64,000 nt of DNA from Ectopseudomonas alcaliphila (lineage in GTDB: Bacteria; Pseudomonadota; Gammaproteobacteria; Pseudomonadales; Pseudomonadaceae): positions 124,001 to 188,000 of the forward strand of contig NZ_FNAE01000004.1 of NCBI RefSeq assembly GCF_900101755.1, written 5' to 3'. The position numbers and the translations under genes are program-made. Shown in pieces: positions 37,276 through 46,146 of this stretch (position 1 is its first letter; the number at the start of each line of letters is the position of its first letter). Under the pieces are notes generated by a model. The model did no database searches and had not been told where the DNA came from. It saw nothing but the letters and a program-made list of their open reading frames with translations.

Positions 37276-38004
37276 TCAGCGGCGGCGCTGCCAGATCATC
37301 TGGCCGGTATTGCTCTCGGTGATCAGGTACGGGTCGCTGAAGCGGTAGTAGGCGGCGGGTTGATAGTCGGCGGCGCCTGCCAGGCGCACCATCAGCATGC
37401 CGTCCTGACTGCGCCAGTGGCCGCTGTACTGCACCTCGCCGGGGCTGTCGTAGCTCCAGTCGCTGCCGCCGCCGACCGAGCGAGTCCATTGCGTGACGCT
37501 GCCATCGGCGTTCAGTTGCAGGGTCAGCAGGGTATTGAACGAGGCGAAACTGGCGCCACCACTGTCGATGATCTTCTCGTGCATCCAGATGCCAATCAGC
37601 GCCGGGTCCTGACCGCCTGCAGCAGACGGCGTCGCCGCCGTTGCTGCCGCCTCGCGCTGGAATAGCACCTGGCGTTCCAGAACCTCGCCGTTGCGTGGAT
37701 CGCGCGCGGCAATGCTGGTATTGAGCATGGCGTTGGCATAGGTGGCGTTCATGTTGGCCAGCAGCAGGCCGGACTGCGGGTCGCTGATCTCGGCGCGCAA
37801 CAGCGTGCCATCGTAGCTGCCTCTGACGATCAGGCGCAGGCGCTTGTTCTCCACGTACTCGCCTTCCACTAAGGCGTCGTTCTGGCGCAGGATCAGCTCG
37901 CTCGGCTGGCCGTCGAGCGTGGCCCGGTAGTGGCCATCGAGTTCACCGGCGCGAGCGCTTGAGCATGAGGCTATGACCAACAGCAGAACGATTGCACGAG
38001 GCAT
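37276..38004 (-). CDS. Putative lipoprotein of unknown function
   Basis: The 242-residue product has a short N-terminal hydrophobic segment (AIVLLLVIASCSS) with a possible lipobox IASC, so it may be lipidated. The mature part is beta-rich: LDGHYRATLDGQPSELILRQNDALVEGEYVENKRLRL resembles small calycin-like or copper-resistance-type barrels, and the second half (GIWMHEKIIDSGG...LTLQLNADGSVTQW...YSGHWRSQDGMLMVRL) repeats the same style. I do not recognise a family. It is convergent with the CbiM gene and divergent from amn. Confidence 0.6.
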   Translation of the reverse strand: MPRAIVLLLVIASCSSARAGELDGHYRATLDGQPSELILRQNDALVEGEYVENKRLRLIVRGSYDGTLLRAEISDPQSGLLLANMNATYANAMLNTSIAARDPRNGEVLERQVLFQREAAATAATPSAAGGQDPALIGIWMHEKIIDSGGASFASFNTLLTLQLNADGSVTQWTRSVGGGSDWSYDSPGEVQYSGHWRSQDGMLMVRLAGAADYQPAAYYRFSDPYLITESNTGQMIWQRRR

Positions 38005-38131
38005 GATGGTGACCTCTGACGAACTGATCCAAGCCTAGTCGTTGGCAGCGACAGGCGAGGCCTGTCGCGCTATGTTTTCGTCACCGTATGCAGGCAAGAT
38101 AGGGGCGTACGTTCAGTCAGGAAGATGCGCT

Positions 38132-39604
38132 GTGAAAGCCTGCTCAGATGATTTCATCATTGCCCACACCCCCGAAGAGGCGGTCGACCGTCTCGCCGCC
38201 CTGCATCAGGAAGCCACCGGTGCTCTGGGACACGCGCTCAAGCGTTACCTCAAGGAGCGCATTCGCCCGGATGCCAGCGAGCACTGCCTGTTCCGCTACC
38301 CCGAACTGCGCCTGACCTACCTGTGCCAGGGCGAGGTGCCGACCACCGTGCGTGCCTACGCCAAGGTGCAGGTGCCGGGCACCTATGCCATCACCGTGAC
38401 CCAGCCGGCGGCCTTCCGCAAATACCTGCTGGAGCAGCTGCGCCCGCTGATGAACGATTTCACCTTGCGTGTGGAAGTCGGCCGTAGCCAGCAGAACATT
38501 CCCTATCCCTACGTGGTCGAGGGCGGCGACGAGCTGGCCGGCAGTGGCGTGACCGCCGCCGAGCTGGCACGGGTATTCCCCAGCACCGACCTGTCCGCTG
38601 CCACCGACGGCACCGCCGATGGCCTGTACGACTGGGAAAACATCGACCCGTTGCCGCTGGCGCTGTTCGATGCGGCGCGTACCGATTTCTCGCTCAAGCG
38701 CATCCAGCACTACACCGGCAGCGATTGGCGCCATGTACAACCGTGGATCCTGCTGACCAACTACCACCGCTACGTCGACCAGTTCATCCGCCACGGTCTG
38801 GACATGCTGGTGGGCGACTCGCGTTTCACCCGCATGGTGCTGCCGGGCAACGTGGTGATCGAGCGCGGCATGGCCGAAGGCGAGATGCAGGCGATCATCG
38901 AGAATGTGGTCTGGCACCGCTACCAGATGCCGGCCTACCACCTGCAGGCCGAGGACGGCCACGGCGTCACCCTGGTCAACATCGGCGTCGGTCCGTCCAA
39001 CGCCAAGAACATCACCGACCACCTGGCCGTACTGCGCCCGCATTGCTGGCTGATGATCGGCCACTGCGGTGGCTTGCGCCAATCGCAGACCATCGGCGAC
39101 TACGTGCTGGCTCATGCCTACATGCGCCGCGACGGCATTCTCGACCGTGTGCTGCCGCCGAACATTCCATTGCCGGCGCTGGCCGAAGTGCAGCAGGCGC
39201 TGCAGGAGGCCGCCAAGCTGGTCACCGGCGAGCAGGGCGATGAGTTGAAGAAGCGCCTGCGCACCGGCACCGTACTGACTTACGACGACCGCAACTGGGA
39301 ACTGCGCTGGGCGCAGGAACGGCCGTTGATCAACCTGTCGCGCGCGGTGGCGGTGGACATGGAGAGCGGCACCATCGCAGCCCAGGGTTACCGTTTGCGG
39401 GTGCCCTACGGCACGCTGCTGTGCGTGTCGGACAAACCCCTGCACAGCGAGATCAAGCTGCCCGGCGCGGCCGGCGCCTTCTACGAGCGTGCCGTGACCC
39501 AGCATCTGCACATCGGCATTGCCGCGTTGGAACTGATGCGCAGCCAGCTCAATTCGTTGCATTCGCGCAAGTTGCGCAGCTTCGACGAACCGCCGTTCCG
39601 TTAA
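38132..39604 (+). CDS. amn: AMP nucleosidase
   Basis: Amn hydrolyses AMP to adenine and ribose-5-phosphate and helps control adenylate pools. From the GTG at 38132 it has 490 residues, preceded by AGGAAG at good distance. The N-terminal AMP-binding domain (HTPEEAVDRLAALHQEATGAL) and C-terminal nucleoside-phosphorylase-like domain (TLVNIGVGPSNAKNITDHLAVLRPHCWLMIGHCGGLR, AVAVDMESGTIAAQGYRLRVPYGTLLCVSDKP) are both present. A TTG at 38042 or ATG at 38072 would add residues without family support. It is divergent from the lipoprotein gene. Confidence 0.95.
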   Translation: MKACSDDFIIAHTPEEAVDRLAALHQEATGALGHALKRYLKERIRPDASEHCLFRYPELRLTYLCQGEVPTTVRAYAKVQVPGTYAITVTQPAAFRKYLLEQLRPLMNDFTLRVEVGRSQQNIPYPYVVEGGDELAGSGVTAAELARVFPSTDLSAATDGTADGLYDWENIDPLPLALFDAARTDFSLKRIQHYTGSDWRHVQPWILLTNYHRYVDQFIRHGLDMLVGDSRFTRMVLPGNVVIERGMAEGEMQAIIENVVWHRYQMPAYHLQAEDGHGVTLVNIGVGPSNAKNITDHLAVLRPHCWLMIGHCGGLRQSQTIGDYVLAHAYMRRDGILDRVLPPNIPLPALAEVQQALQEAAKLVTGEQGDELKKRLRTGTVLTYDDRNWELRWAQERPLINLSRAVAVDMESGTIAAQGYRLRVPYGTLLCVSDKPLHSEIKLPGAAGAFYERAVTQHLHIGIAALELMRSQLNSLHSRKLRSFDEPPFR

Positions 39605-39707
39605 ACACGGGGGCGTGGCCTGGCGCACAGTCCGGTCACGCCCTGGCGGTCCTCATCGGCGCTTTGGTTTAGACTCGCGCCCGTCATGGATGAACGAGGC
39701 AATACGC

Positions 39708-40517
39708 ATGGAACAGGCGCGTTTACTGCTCACCACGTTGTGGGAACCCTTCAGCTTATTCAGTCTTTTCCTGCACATCGGCCTGGCCCTGGTGCTGGGT
39801 GCGGTCGCCGGCCTTTTGTTGGCGCTCAAGCTGCAGCGGCTGGGCTGGCTGGCGCGCAACAAGCGTTGGCACCACTGGTTGCTCAAGCTCTACTTTCTGC
39901 TGTTGCCCCTGGCCGGAGGTTTTCTCGGTTTCCAGGGCGGGCTGTTGTACGGCAGCCAGCAGCAGATCAATCGCCATCTCGACAGCTATGCGCCTTTGGT
40001 GCAGGAACTCGCCGATGACATCTGGAGCGACTTCCAGGCCTATGTCGAGGCGCAGGACGAGCAGGCCCTGCTGGCGATGCGCGACAGCAGCGTGCAGGCC
40101 GTGCTCAACCAGATGGCCCTGGACTATCTACGCAGCGAGCGACTGCTGGAAGCTGACGCGCGCGCCGAGGCATCGACCTCGGAACGCATTGCCTTCGATC
40201 TGCTCGACCGGCTGCGCGCCAGCTTGCTGGGCAAGGCCATTGGTGAGCTGGCGGTAGAGAAAACCGCGCGCTACAGCGGGCTCAACGAGAAGGTGCTGAC
40301 CCAGGTGCTGGATGCGCGTGTCGAGCAACTGTTCCAGGCCGAGTTCCTCCTCGGGCTGCTCAAGCGGCAGATCGGTCATGTCTTCAAACCGTTCTATATC
40401 GCGCTGCTGATCCAGCTCGGATTGCTGCTGGCACTGATCGCGGCGGAGTGGGGTGTGTCGCGCTGGTTGCGGCAGACGCCCAGCCGCCTGCTCATCGAGC
40501 CGGTGCCGTCGGCCTGA
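39708..40517 (+). CDS. Membrane protein of unknown function
   Basis: From the ATG at 39708 (MEQARLLLTTLWEPFSL) the protein has 269 residues. It has two N-terminal membrane segments (LHIGLALVLGAVAGLLLAL and LLKLYFLLLPLAGGFLGFQGGLLYG), a long soluble helical domain (about residues 80-215, rich in Glu/Ala/Leu, with ADDIWSDFQAYVEAQDEQALL), and one C-terminal helix (ALLIQLGLLLALIAAEWGVS). The family is not recognised. It lies tail-to-tail with the PLP-lyase gene, two bases apart. Confidence 0.65.
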   Translation: MEQARLLLTTLWEPFSLFSLFLHIGLALVLGAVAGLLLALKLQRLGWLARNKRWHHWLLKLYFLLLPLAGGFLGFQGGLLYGSQQQINRHLDSYAPLVQELADDIWSDFQAYVEAQDEQALLAMRDSSVQAVLNQMALDYLRSERLLEADARAEASTSERIAFDLLDRLRASLLGKAIGELAVEKTARYSGLNEKVLTQVLDARVEQLFQAEFLLGLLKRQIGHVFKPFYIALLIQLGLLLALIAAEWGVSRWLRQTPSRLLIEPVPSA

Positions 40518-40519
40518 TT

Positions 40520-41491
40520 TCAGGCAGCGGCCGGGGCCTCGTCGCGCAGCAGTTCGGCCAGCGCCAGGCGGTCGATATTGGCGCCGCTGAGCACAACGGC
40601 CACGCGCTGGCCGGCGTTGCGTTCGCGCTCCTGCATCAGCGCGGCCAACGCCGCCGCACCGGCGCCTTCGGCGAGGTTGTGGGTATCTTCGTGATAGGTG
40701 CGGATGGCAGCGCGAATTGCTTGGTCGTCGACTCGTACGATGCGCGCGGCGCCGGCGCGGATCATGTCCAGCGCCAGTTGCTGTGGCTGGCGACAGGCCA
40801 TGCCATCGGCCAGGGTGTCGGCGCGTTCGGTCTGTACCAGTAGGCCTTGCTCGAAACTCTGTGCATAGGCATCGGCACCGCTGGCGACCACGCCGACGAT
40901 CTCGGTGTCGAGGCCGAGCAGGTCGCGGGTGCGGATCATCCCGCAGATGCCCGAGCCTAGGCCGATGGGCACGTAGACCCGGCGCAAATCCCGTACGGCC
41001 TCGAACAGCTCCAGGGCGTAGGTGGCCACGCCGCGCACCAGGTCCTCGTGCAGTGACGGCACCCAGTGCAGGCCGTCGCGTTCGGCCAGGCGCGCCGCTT
41101 CGGCGCGGGCTTCGTCGAAATCGCGGCCGTGCTCGATCACCTCGGCGCCGAGGGCGCGCATCGCCGCGTTCTTCTCGCGGGCGTTGCCGTGCGGCACCAG
41201 GATGCGGATCGCCAGGCCGGCCTGGCGCGCGGCCAGTGCCAGGCTTTGACCGTGGTTGCCGCGGGTGGCGGTGACCAGCCCGCGCACCTGCGGCTCGCGG
41301 CGCAGCAGGGCGTCGATATAGACCAGCCCACCGCGCACCTTGAAGGCGGCGGTAGGCGCGTGGTTCTCGTGCTTGACCCACACCTCGCAGCCCAGCCGCT
41401 GGGCCAGCAGCGGCCAGGCCAGTTGCGGCGTGGGCGCCATATGGCGGTGAACCAGTTCAGCGCTCTGACGCAGTTGGGCGAGATCGAACAT
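40520..41491 (-). CDS. Threonine dehydratase-like PLP enzyme
   Basis: The 323-residue fold-type II PLP enzyme shows the Schiff-base lysine Lys51 in APTAAFKVRGG (compare SFKIRG), TATRGNHGQSLALAAR, a glycine-rich phosphate loop GLGSGICGM, and a terminal SGANIDR. It lacks an ACT regulatory domain, so it resembles catabolic threonine/serine dehydratases. It is divergent from a MocR-type regulator with a short shared promoter region, which suggests the regulator controls it. An ATG at 41572 would extend it into the regulator start and is not favoured. Exact substrate unknown. Confidence 0.88.
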   Translation of the reverse strand: MFDLAQLRQSAELVHRHMAPTPQLAWPLLAQRLGCEVWVKHENHAPTAAFKVRGGLVYIDALLRREPQVRGLVTATRGNHGQSLALAARQAGLAIRILVPHGNAREKNAAMRALGAEVIEHGRDFDEARAEAARLAERDGLHWVPSLHEDLVRGVATYALELFEAVRDLRRVYVPIGLGSGICGMIRTRDLLGLDTEIVGVVASGADAYAQSFEQGLLVQTERADTLADGMACRQPQQLALDMIRAGAARIVRVDDQAIRAAIRTYHEDTHNLAEGAGAAALAALMQERERNAGQRVAVVLSGANIDRLALAELLRDEAPAAA

Positions 41492-41535
41492 GAGGCGTGC
41501 TCCGGGTGGCGTTGACCCCGATGCTAGTGCGGTGC

Positions 41536-41565
41536 ATTGTATGGGTAAATCTTTATATTGCATGG
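41536..41565. promoter_or_regulatory. Direct repeats in the divergent MocR/PLP-lyase promoter
   Basis: ATTGTATGG (41536-41544) and ATTGCATGG (41557-41565) are direct repeats 21 bp apart, two helical turns. They lie in the 80-base gap between the two divergent starts, with the second repeat seven bases from the MocR ATG. MocR/PdxR-type proteins commonly bind direct repeats, so this is a likely operator. A/T-rich AAATCTTTATAT between the repeats may be part of a promoter. Confidence 0.55.
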
Positions 41566-41571
41566 CAAACA

Positions 41572-42915
41572 ATGTGGCTTCCTGATCTTCAAGACAGCTC
41601 TCTGCCGACTTACCTGGCGCTGGTCGAGGCCATCGCCACGGCCATCGGCTGCGGTGAGCTCAAGCCCGGGGAACGCCTGCCGCCGCAGCGCCGCCTGGCC
41701 TGGACGCTGGGCATCAACCCGAGCACGGTGATGCTCGCCTATCGCGAGGCGGCGCGTCGCCATCTGGTCTCCGGCGAGGTCGGGCGCGGCACCTACGTGC
41801 TCGCCGGCAGCCGTGAGGCGAGCCTGTTCCGTCTCAAGCAGCCGGCCGCGCAGGGCGAGCTGATCGACCTGTCGACCAACGTGCCGGTACACGACCCGGA
41901 TAACCGTGATCTATCCGCCAGCCTCGCCGCCCTGGCGGCCCGTGGCGAGCTGGATGTGCTGCAGGCCTACCCATCGGCAGCGTTGGTCGAGCGGGCGCAC
42001 CTGACCGGCGCCAGCTGGCTGCGCCGTCGTGGCCTGGAGCTGGCGCCGGGTGGTCTGCTGCTTTGCGCAGGCGCCCAGCAGGGCGTGTCGGCGGCGCTGC
42101 TGGCACTGTGCGAGGCTGGCGAGCCGATTCTGGTGGAGCGCTACACCGCGCCGGGGATCAAGGCCGCCGCGCGCCAGTTGCGCCTGCCGCTGCATGCTGT
42201 GGCGATGGACGAGCACGGCATCCTGCCCGATGAGCTCGACCGTCAGGCGCGTGCCACCGGTGCTCGCGTGGCGGTACTCACGCCCTGTCTGCAGAATCCC
42301 ACCGGCGCCAGTCTGGACGCCGAGCGCCGCGAAGCCATTGCCGAGGTGGCCCGGCGGCGTGGGTTGTGGATCGTGGAGGACGATGTCTATGGCGTGCTCG
42401 GCAGCGAGGCGCCGCTGGCGGTGCGGCTTCCTGAGCGCTGCCTGCTGATCAGCAGCCTGTCCAAGAGCGTCGCGCCTGGGTTGCGCCTGGGCTTTATCGC
42501 GGGTGCACCGGAGTTGCTTGAACGCATCGATCCCGAGGCCCAGGCCACACGCTGGGCGGTGACACCACTGAGCCTGGCGCTGGCCTGTGAATGGGTCGAA
42601 AGCGGTGTCGCCGAACAGCGCCTGGCCTGGCAGATCGAGGAGCTGCAGCAGCGCTGGCGCCTGGCTGCGCGCGTGCTCGGGCCACGCATGCCCCAGGGCA
42701 GGGCGGTGGCGCCGCACCTGTGGCTGGACGGGGCGACGCCTGCCGGCCTGGCCGAGGCCTGTCGGCAGCATGGCGTGGAGGTGGTACCTGCCGAGGTATT
42801 CGCGGTCGAGGCCAATCCGGGGCACGCCGTGCGCGTCAGCCTCGCGGCGGCCGCCAGCCGGGTCGAACTGAAGCGCGCATTGGAGGGGATCGTCGCGGCC
42901 TGGCCTATCGGCTAG
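41572..42915 (+). CDS. MocR-type GntR regulator with aminotransferase domain
   Basis: MocR proteins fuse a GntR winged helix to an inactive or regulatory fold-type I aminotransferase. The 447-residue protein has the winged helix at about 12-79 (AIATAIGCGELKPGERLPPQRRLAW, LGINPSTVMLAYREAARRHLV) and the aminotransferase domain from about 100. The PLP lysine is Lys298 in SSLSKSVAPGLRLGF, and the ligand loop VLTPCLQNPTGASLDAERR precedes it. The ATG at 41572 is taken as start. The divergent dehydratase gene is the obvious target, with PLP or an amino acid as the probable signal. Confidence 0.9.
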   Translation: MWLPDLQDSSLPTYLALVEAIATAIGCGELKPGERLPPQRRLAWTLGINPSTVMLAYREAARRHLVSGEVGRGTYVLAGSREASLFRLKQPAAQGELIDLSTNVPVHDPDNRDLSASLAALAARGELDVLQAYPSAALVERAHLTGASWLRRRGLELAPGGLLLCAGAQQGVSAALLALCEAGEPILVERYTAPGIKAAARQLRLPLHAVAMDEHGILPDELDRQARATGARVAVLTPCLQNPTGASLDAERREAIAEVARRRGLWIVEDDVYGVLGSEAPLAVRLPERCLLISSLSKSVAPGLRLGFIAGAPELLERIDPEAQATRWAVTPLSLALACEWVESGVAEQRLAWQIEELQQRWRLAARVLGPRMPQGRAVAPHLWLDGATPAGLAEACRQHGVEVVPAEVFAVEANPGHAVRVSLAAAASRVELKRALEGIVAAWPIG

Positions 42916-42917
42916 CA

Positions 42918-43190
42918 GGCCTTAGAAAAACGTAGGCGACGACTGCATGGATGCAGGAGGTAGAGTGAAGCAGGAAGCCCGAGCCGAGGCAGCCAGTGCA
43001 ATACCGATGGCGGCCCCGCAAAAACAGGCGAGGAACGGTCGGAGTCGCGCTCGACTTAAATGAGCATTACTCGCTTCGCTCGCCCCTTTGGGGCCGCACT
43101 AACGTGCGTTAGTCACAAGCGGCTTTCCGAGCCTGCTTTTAAAGCAGCAATGGCAACGCAGGTAGTTTTTCTACGGTCTGCTGAGCGTCA
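42918..43190. repeat. MITE-like repeat, long form (copy C)
   Basis: The left end reads CAGGCCTTAGAAAAACGTAGGCGA and the right end reads GCAGGTAGTTTTTCTACGGTCTGC-type sequence, matching the ends of copy B in the opposite orientation. Inside, CTTAAATGAGCATT matches copy B's centre, and CATGGATGCAGGAGGTAGAG matches copy D. An extra hairpin-rich stretch (TCGCTTCGCTCGCCCCTTTG, then ACTAACGTGCGTTAGT) has been added. It fills the 255-base gap between the MocR gene and the acetyltransferase; no gene is evident. Confidence 0.65.
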
Positions 43191-43617
43191 TATGCAGGAT
43201 AGGAAACGGCCGCCCGCCGCCATCGAGGGCTGAGCGATCGCTCACCACGAAACCCAGATGCTGGTAGAAGCCCACGGCCTGCGGGTTCTGCTCGTTGACG
43301 TCGACGCGCGTGGCGCCCAGCTCGTCGATGGCATGGTGCATCAGCCTTCTGCCCACGCCCTGGCCGTGGCTGGCCGGGTCGACGAAGAGCATTTCCACCA
43401 TGCCTTCTGCGCTGCCGAGAAAACCCAGGATCAGCCCCGCTTCGTCTCGTGCGCAGGTCAGTTGCACGGCCGGGAAATACTGCTCGCGCAGCAGCGGCTT
43501 GATCACCTGCAGATCGCTTTCCGGCAGGAAGTGGTGCGTGGCGCGCACGGCGGCTTCCCAGATTTCCACCAGGGTGGGCAGGTCGGCGGTGGTGGGGGTA
43601 TCGAGGGTTAGCGGCAT
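43171..43617 (-). CDS. GNAT-family N-acetyltransferase
   Basis: The 148-residue protein has the GNAT fold: an N-terminal ADLPTLVEIWEAAVRATHHFL, the acetyl-CoA loop VDPASHGQGVGRRLMHHAI (the Q/RxxGxG/A motif A), and the C-terminal VNEQNPQAVGFYQHLGFVV. It resembles the small YjaB-like acetyltransferases. The acceptor substrate cannot be inferred. Its 3' end touches repeat copy C. Confidence 0.88.
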   Translation of the reverse strand: MPLTLDTPTTADLPTLVEIWEAAVRATHHFLPESDLQVIKPLLREQYFPAVQLTCARDEAGLILGFLGSAEGMVEMLFVDPASHGQGVGRRLMHHAIDELGATRVDVNEQNPQAVGFYQHLGFVVSDRSALDGGGRPFPILHMTLSRP

Positions 43618-43678
43618 GGCAATCAGTGTTCGCGGAGAAAGCGGGGGCGCAGAGCATGCCAGCTCCGCGCCCGTGCTG

Positions 43679-44710
43679 TCATTTACTGGCGTCCAGTACC
43701 ACGCGATAGCGCGCCTTGCCGCTGCGCAAGTGGTCGATGGCCTCGTTCACCTGGCTCATGGGGAAGTGTTCGACCTGCGGCAGGATCTGGTGGCGCGCGC
43801 AGAATTCGAGCATGGTTGCCATGCTTGATGGCGAGCCCACCGGCGAGCCGGACAGGCTCTTCTGTTGCGGGATCAGGTTGAACACGTGCACCGGGATGGC
43901 GCTCGGCACGATGCCGACGAAGTGCAGCCGGCCCTTGCCGCGCAGGGTGCCGAGCAGGGCGATCCAGTCGAGGTCGGCGCTGGCGGTGACCAGGAGGAAA
44001 TCCAGGCTGCCGGCAATCGCCTTCATCGCCGCGCTGTCGGTGGAGGCCACCACCTTGTGCGCGCCCAGACGCTTGGCTTCGTCCTGCTTGTTCAGCGAGG
44101 AGGTAAACGCCGTCACCTCGCAGCCCCAGGCGTTGAGAAAACGCAGCGCCAGGTGGCCAAGACCGCCGATACCGACCACGCCGACGCGGTCCGTCGGCTT
44201 GATATCGAACTCCAGCAGCGGGCTGAACACCGTGGAGCCAGCGCAGAACAACGGGCCCACCAGCGCCGGCTCGAGCCCTTCAGGCAGCGGCACGGCCCAG
44301 GCCCAGTGCGAGCGCAGGCGGTCGGCGAAACCACCGTGGCTGCCGACGATGGTCGGTTTCACCGAACGGCACAGTTGGTGCGAGCCTTCCATGCACGAGC
44401 CGCAGTGCATGCAACTGCCCTTGTACCAGCCGATGCCGACCCGTTGGTCCAGCTTGAGGCCGCGTGCCTGCTCGCCAAGGCGGACGATGGTGCCGACCAC
44501 TTCATGGCCGGGGATGAAGGGGTAGCGCGCATTGCCCCACTCGTTGTCGATCATCGACTGGTCGGAGTGGCAGATGCCGCAATACTCAACCGCCACTTCC
44601 ACCTCTTCGGCACCCAGCGGGCCGGGGTCATAGCTCAGTCGCTCCAGCGGTGCCCTGGGGGCGGTGGCGGCCCAGCCGCTGAAGGTGGCGAGTTCGGCGC
44701 TGTTGCTCAT
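43679..44710 (-). CDS. Zinc-dependent NAD(P)-linked alcohol dehydrogenase (YjgB/Ahr type)
   Basis: This 343-residue medium-chain dehydrogenase (ATG 44710, MSNSAELATFSGW) shows the catalytic zinc region CGICHSDQSMIDNEWGNARYPFIPGHEVVG, structural zinc cysteines in GSCMHCGSCMEGSHQLC, and a Rossmann loop VGVVGIGGLGHLALRF. Relatives such as E. coli Ahr/YahK reduce a range of aldehydes with NADPH. A start at 44776 would extend it without similarity. It is divergent from the pseudouridine synthase gene. Confidence 0.9.
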   Translation of the reverse strand: MSNSAELATFSGWAATAPRAPLERLSYDPGPLGAEEVEVAVEYCGICHSDQSMIDNEWGNARYPFIPGHEVVGTIVRLGEQARGLKLDQRVGIGWYKGSCMHCGSCMEGSHQLCRSVKPTIVGSHGGFADRLRSHWAWAVPLPEGLEPALVGPLFCAGSTVFSPLLEFDIKPTDRVGVVGIGGLGHLALRFLNAWGCEVTAFTSSLNKQDEAKRLGAHKVVASTDSAAMKAIAGSLDFLLVTASADLDWIALLGTLRGKGRLHFVGIVPSAIPVHVFNLIPQQKSLSGSPVGSPSSMATMLEFCARHQILPQVEHFPMSQVNEAIDHLRSGKARYRVVLDASK

Positions 44711-44832
44711 CGGTGGCTCCTGAATGCAGGGGTGAATCAGCAGCTTAGTCGGTCTGGCTGGGCGTGGAAGCACCATCAGCGCCGCTTATCGTGAGTTACA
44801 CTGCGCGGCCCAGTGCCACCGAAGTCAGTTGC

Positions 44833-45453
44833 ATGTCACGCCCTCGTCCGCCCGCCAATCGCCGTCCTGCAGCCCCGCGCCGCGTGGTCAAGGCGCCGCC
44901 TGCGCAGCCGCGCCTGCTGGTATTGAACAAGCCGTTCGACGTGCTCACCCAGTTCAACGATGACCAGGGCCGCGCCACGCTCAAGGATTTCGTCGACGTG
45001 CCGGGCGTCTATCCGGCCGGACGCCTGGATCGTGACAGCGAGGGGCTATTGCTGCTGACCAATGACGGTCGCCTGCAGGCGCGTATCGCCGACCCTAAAC
45101 ACAAGCTGCCGAAGACCTATTGGGTGCAGGTGGAGGGCGAGCCAAGCGATGAGCAGCTGCGGCAGTTGCGCGATGGCGTGACGCTCAATGACGGCCCGAC
45201 CCTGCCGGCCGAAGCGCGAAGGCTGGACGAGCCCGAGCTGTGGGAGCGCAACCCGCCGGTACGCTTTCGCAAGAGCGTGCCGACGGCCTGGCTGGAGCTG
45301 GTGATTCGCGAGGGGCGCAATCGTCAGGTGCGGCGCATGACCGCCGCCGTCGGCCTGCCGACCCTGCGCCTGGTACGCGTGGCCATCGGCCCCTGGCGTC
45401 TGGACGGATTGCAGCCCGGTCAGTGGCGTGAGGTGCCGGCGTTATTGCCATAG
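44833..45453 (+). CDS. rluE: Pseudouridine synthase RluE-like (23S rRNA)
   Basis: The 206-residue enzyme belongs to the RsuA/RluB/E/F group without an S4 domain, consistent with RluE, which makes pseudouridine 2457 in E. coli 23S rRNA. The catalytic aspartate is in the motif [16 protein letters not shown]. The N-terminal 30 residues are basic and Pro/Ala-rich. [29 protein letters not shown] contains the conserved C-terminal RNA-binding segment. The start at 44833 ([12 protein letters not shown]) is favoured over 44764. Confidence 0.88.
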   Translation: MSRPRPPANRRPAAPRRVVKAPPAQPRLLVLNKPFDVLTQFNDDQGRATLKDFVDVPGVYPAGRLDRDSEGLLLLTNDGRLQARIADPKHKLPKTYWVQVEGEPSDEQLRQLRDGVTLNDGPTLPAEARRLDEPELWERNPPVRFRKSVPTAWLELVIREGRNRQVRRMTAAVGLPTLRLVRVAIGPWRLDGLQPGQWREVPALLP

Positions 45454-45478
45454 GGAGCGTCATTGCAGGCGAAGTGGG

Positions 45479-45533
45479 TGCGCACGGCGCACCCTACGGC
45501 CGGCGTTGTCCCTGTAGGGCGCGCCGCGCGCAC
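45479..45533. repeat. REP-type inverted repeat
   Basis: TGCGCACGGCGCACCCTAC at the left and GTAGGGCGCGCCGCGCGCA at the right form an imperfect inverted repeat with arms of about 19 bases. It is the same family as 4074-4137 and lies between the convergent rluE and globin genes. The remaining ~130 bases before the globin stop contain no supported feature. Confidence 0.7.
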
Positions 45534-45670
45534 CAGGGTTACGCCGATAGTCCCCGTGTCGCCGCTGGACGGGTATAGGGGGAGAACGGCGGCGGCCGCG
45601 GTGATCAGTGAGGCGCACGGCGCAGCGGACGTTTTGTCGCAGGGCCGGAGCCCTGGCGACATGACCTGAG

Positions 45671-46063
45671 TCAATAACCGGCCTTGATCACGGCGATACC
45701 TTTGTTCAGCACTTCACGCCAGGCCTGGCGCACGTCTGCGTCGCACTCCTTGTCGTGTTCGCTGATGGTCAGCAGCAGCGCGTCGAGCCACAGGTCGTAG
45801 AGTTCGGGGCGAATGTCCAGGTGCTGGCGCGAGTGCGATTCGCCGAGGGCGCGCAGCTTGGTGTCGGGCATGCCGCGCGCGTGCATCACCAGGTTGAGAA
45901 TGCCCTGGCGCAGCAGCTGCTTTTGCGCGCCCATGTCGGTGTCGACGAACTTCTCGCGGATCAGCGGCGAGCTGGCGAGGAAGTGGCGGTAGAAACTGTC
46001 GAAGAAATCGGGGCTGGCGCAGCAGCGTCCATAGCTCTGCATCACCAGATTGGCGGCGCTCAT
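45671..46063 (-). CDS. Bacterial globin
   Basis: The 130-residue protein has the globin helical pattern (SYGRCCASPDFFDSFYRHFLASSPLIREKF, then QLLRQGILNLVMHARGMPDTKLRALGESHSRQHLDIRPELYDLWLDALLLTI). A histidine in the F-helix region (ALGESHSRQH) is the candidate proximal heme ligand. It is a single-domain globin without reductase or signalling module; single-domain globins bind O2 or NO. Its role here is not known. A recalled P. aeruginosa counterpart lies in the same neighbourhood. Confidence 0.82.
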   Translation of the reverse strand: MSAANLVMQSYGRCCASPDFFDSFYRHFLASSPLIREKFVDTDMGAQKQLLRQGILNLVMHARGMPDTKLRALGESHSRQHLDIRPELYDLWLDALLLTISEHDKECDADVRQAWREVLNKGIAVIKAGY

Positions 46064-46146
46064 GTGTAACTCCTTGAGTAGGCGGCAGGTCGCATCGAGA
46101 CGATGGCCGGGAGGCGATCAGATGTAGCGCAGGTTACTGCGGTCGT

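Noticed and set aside
38042-38131. An earlier TTG or ATG start for amn
   Set aside because: The extra 30 residues lack family similarity, while the GTG at 38132 has a well-placed AGGAAG.
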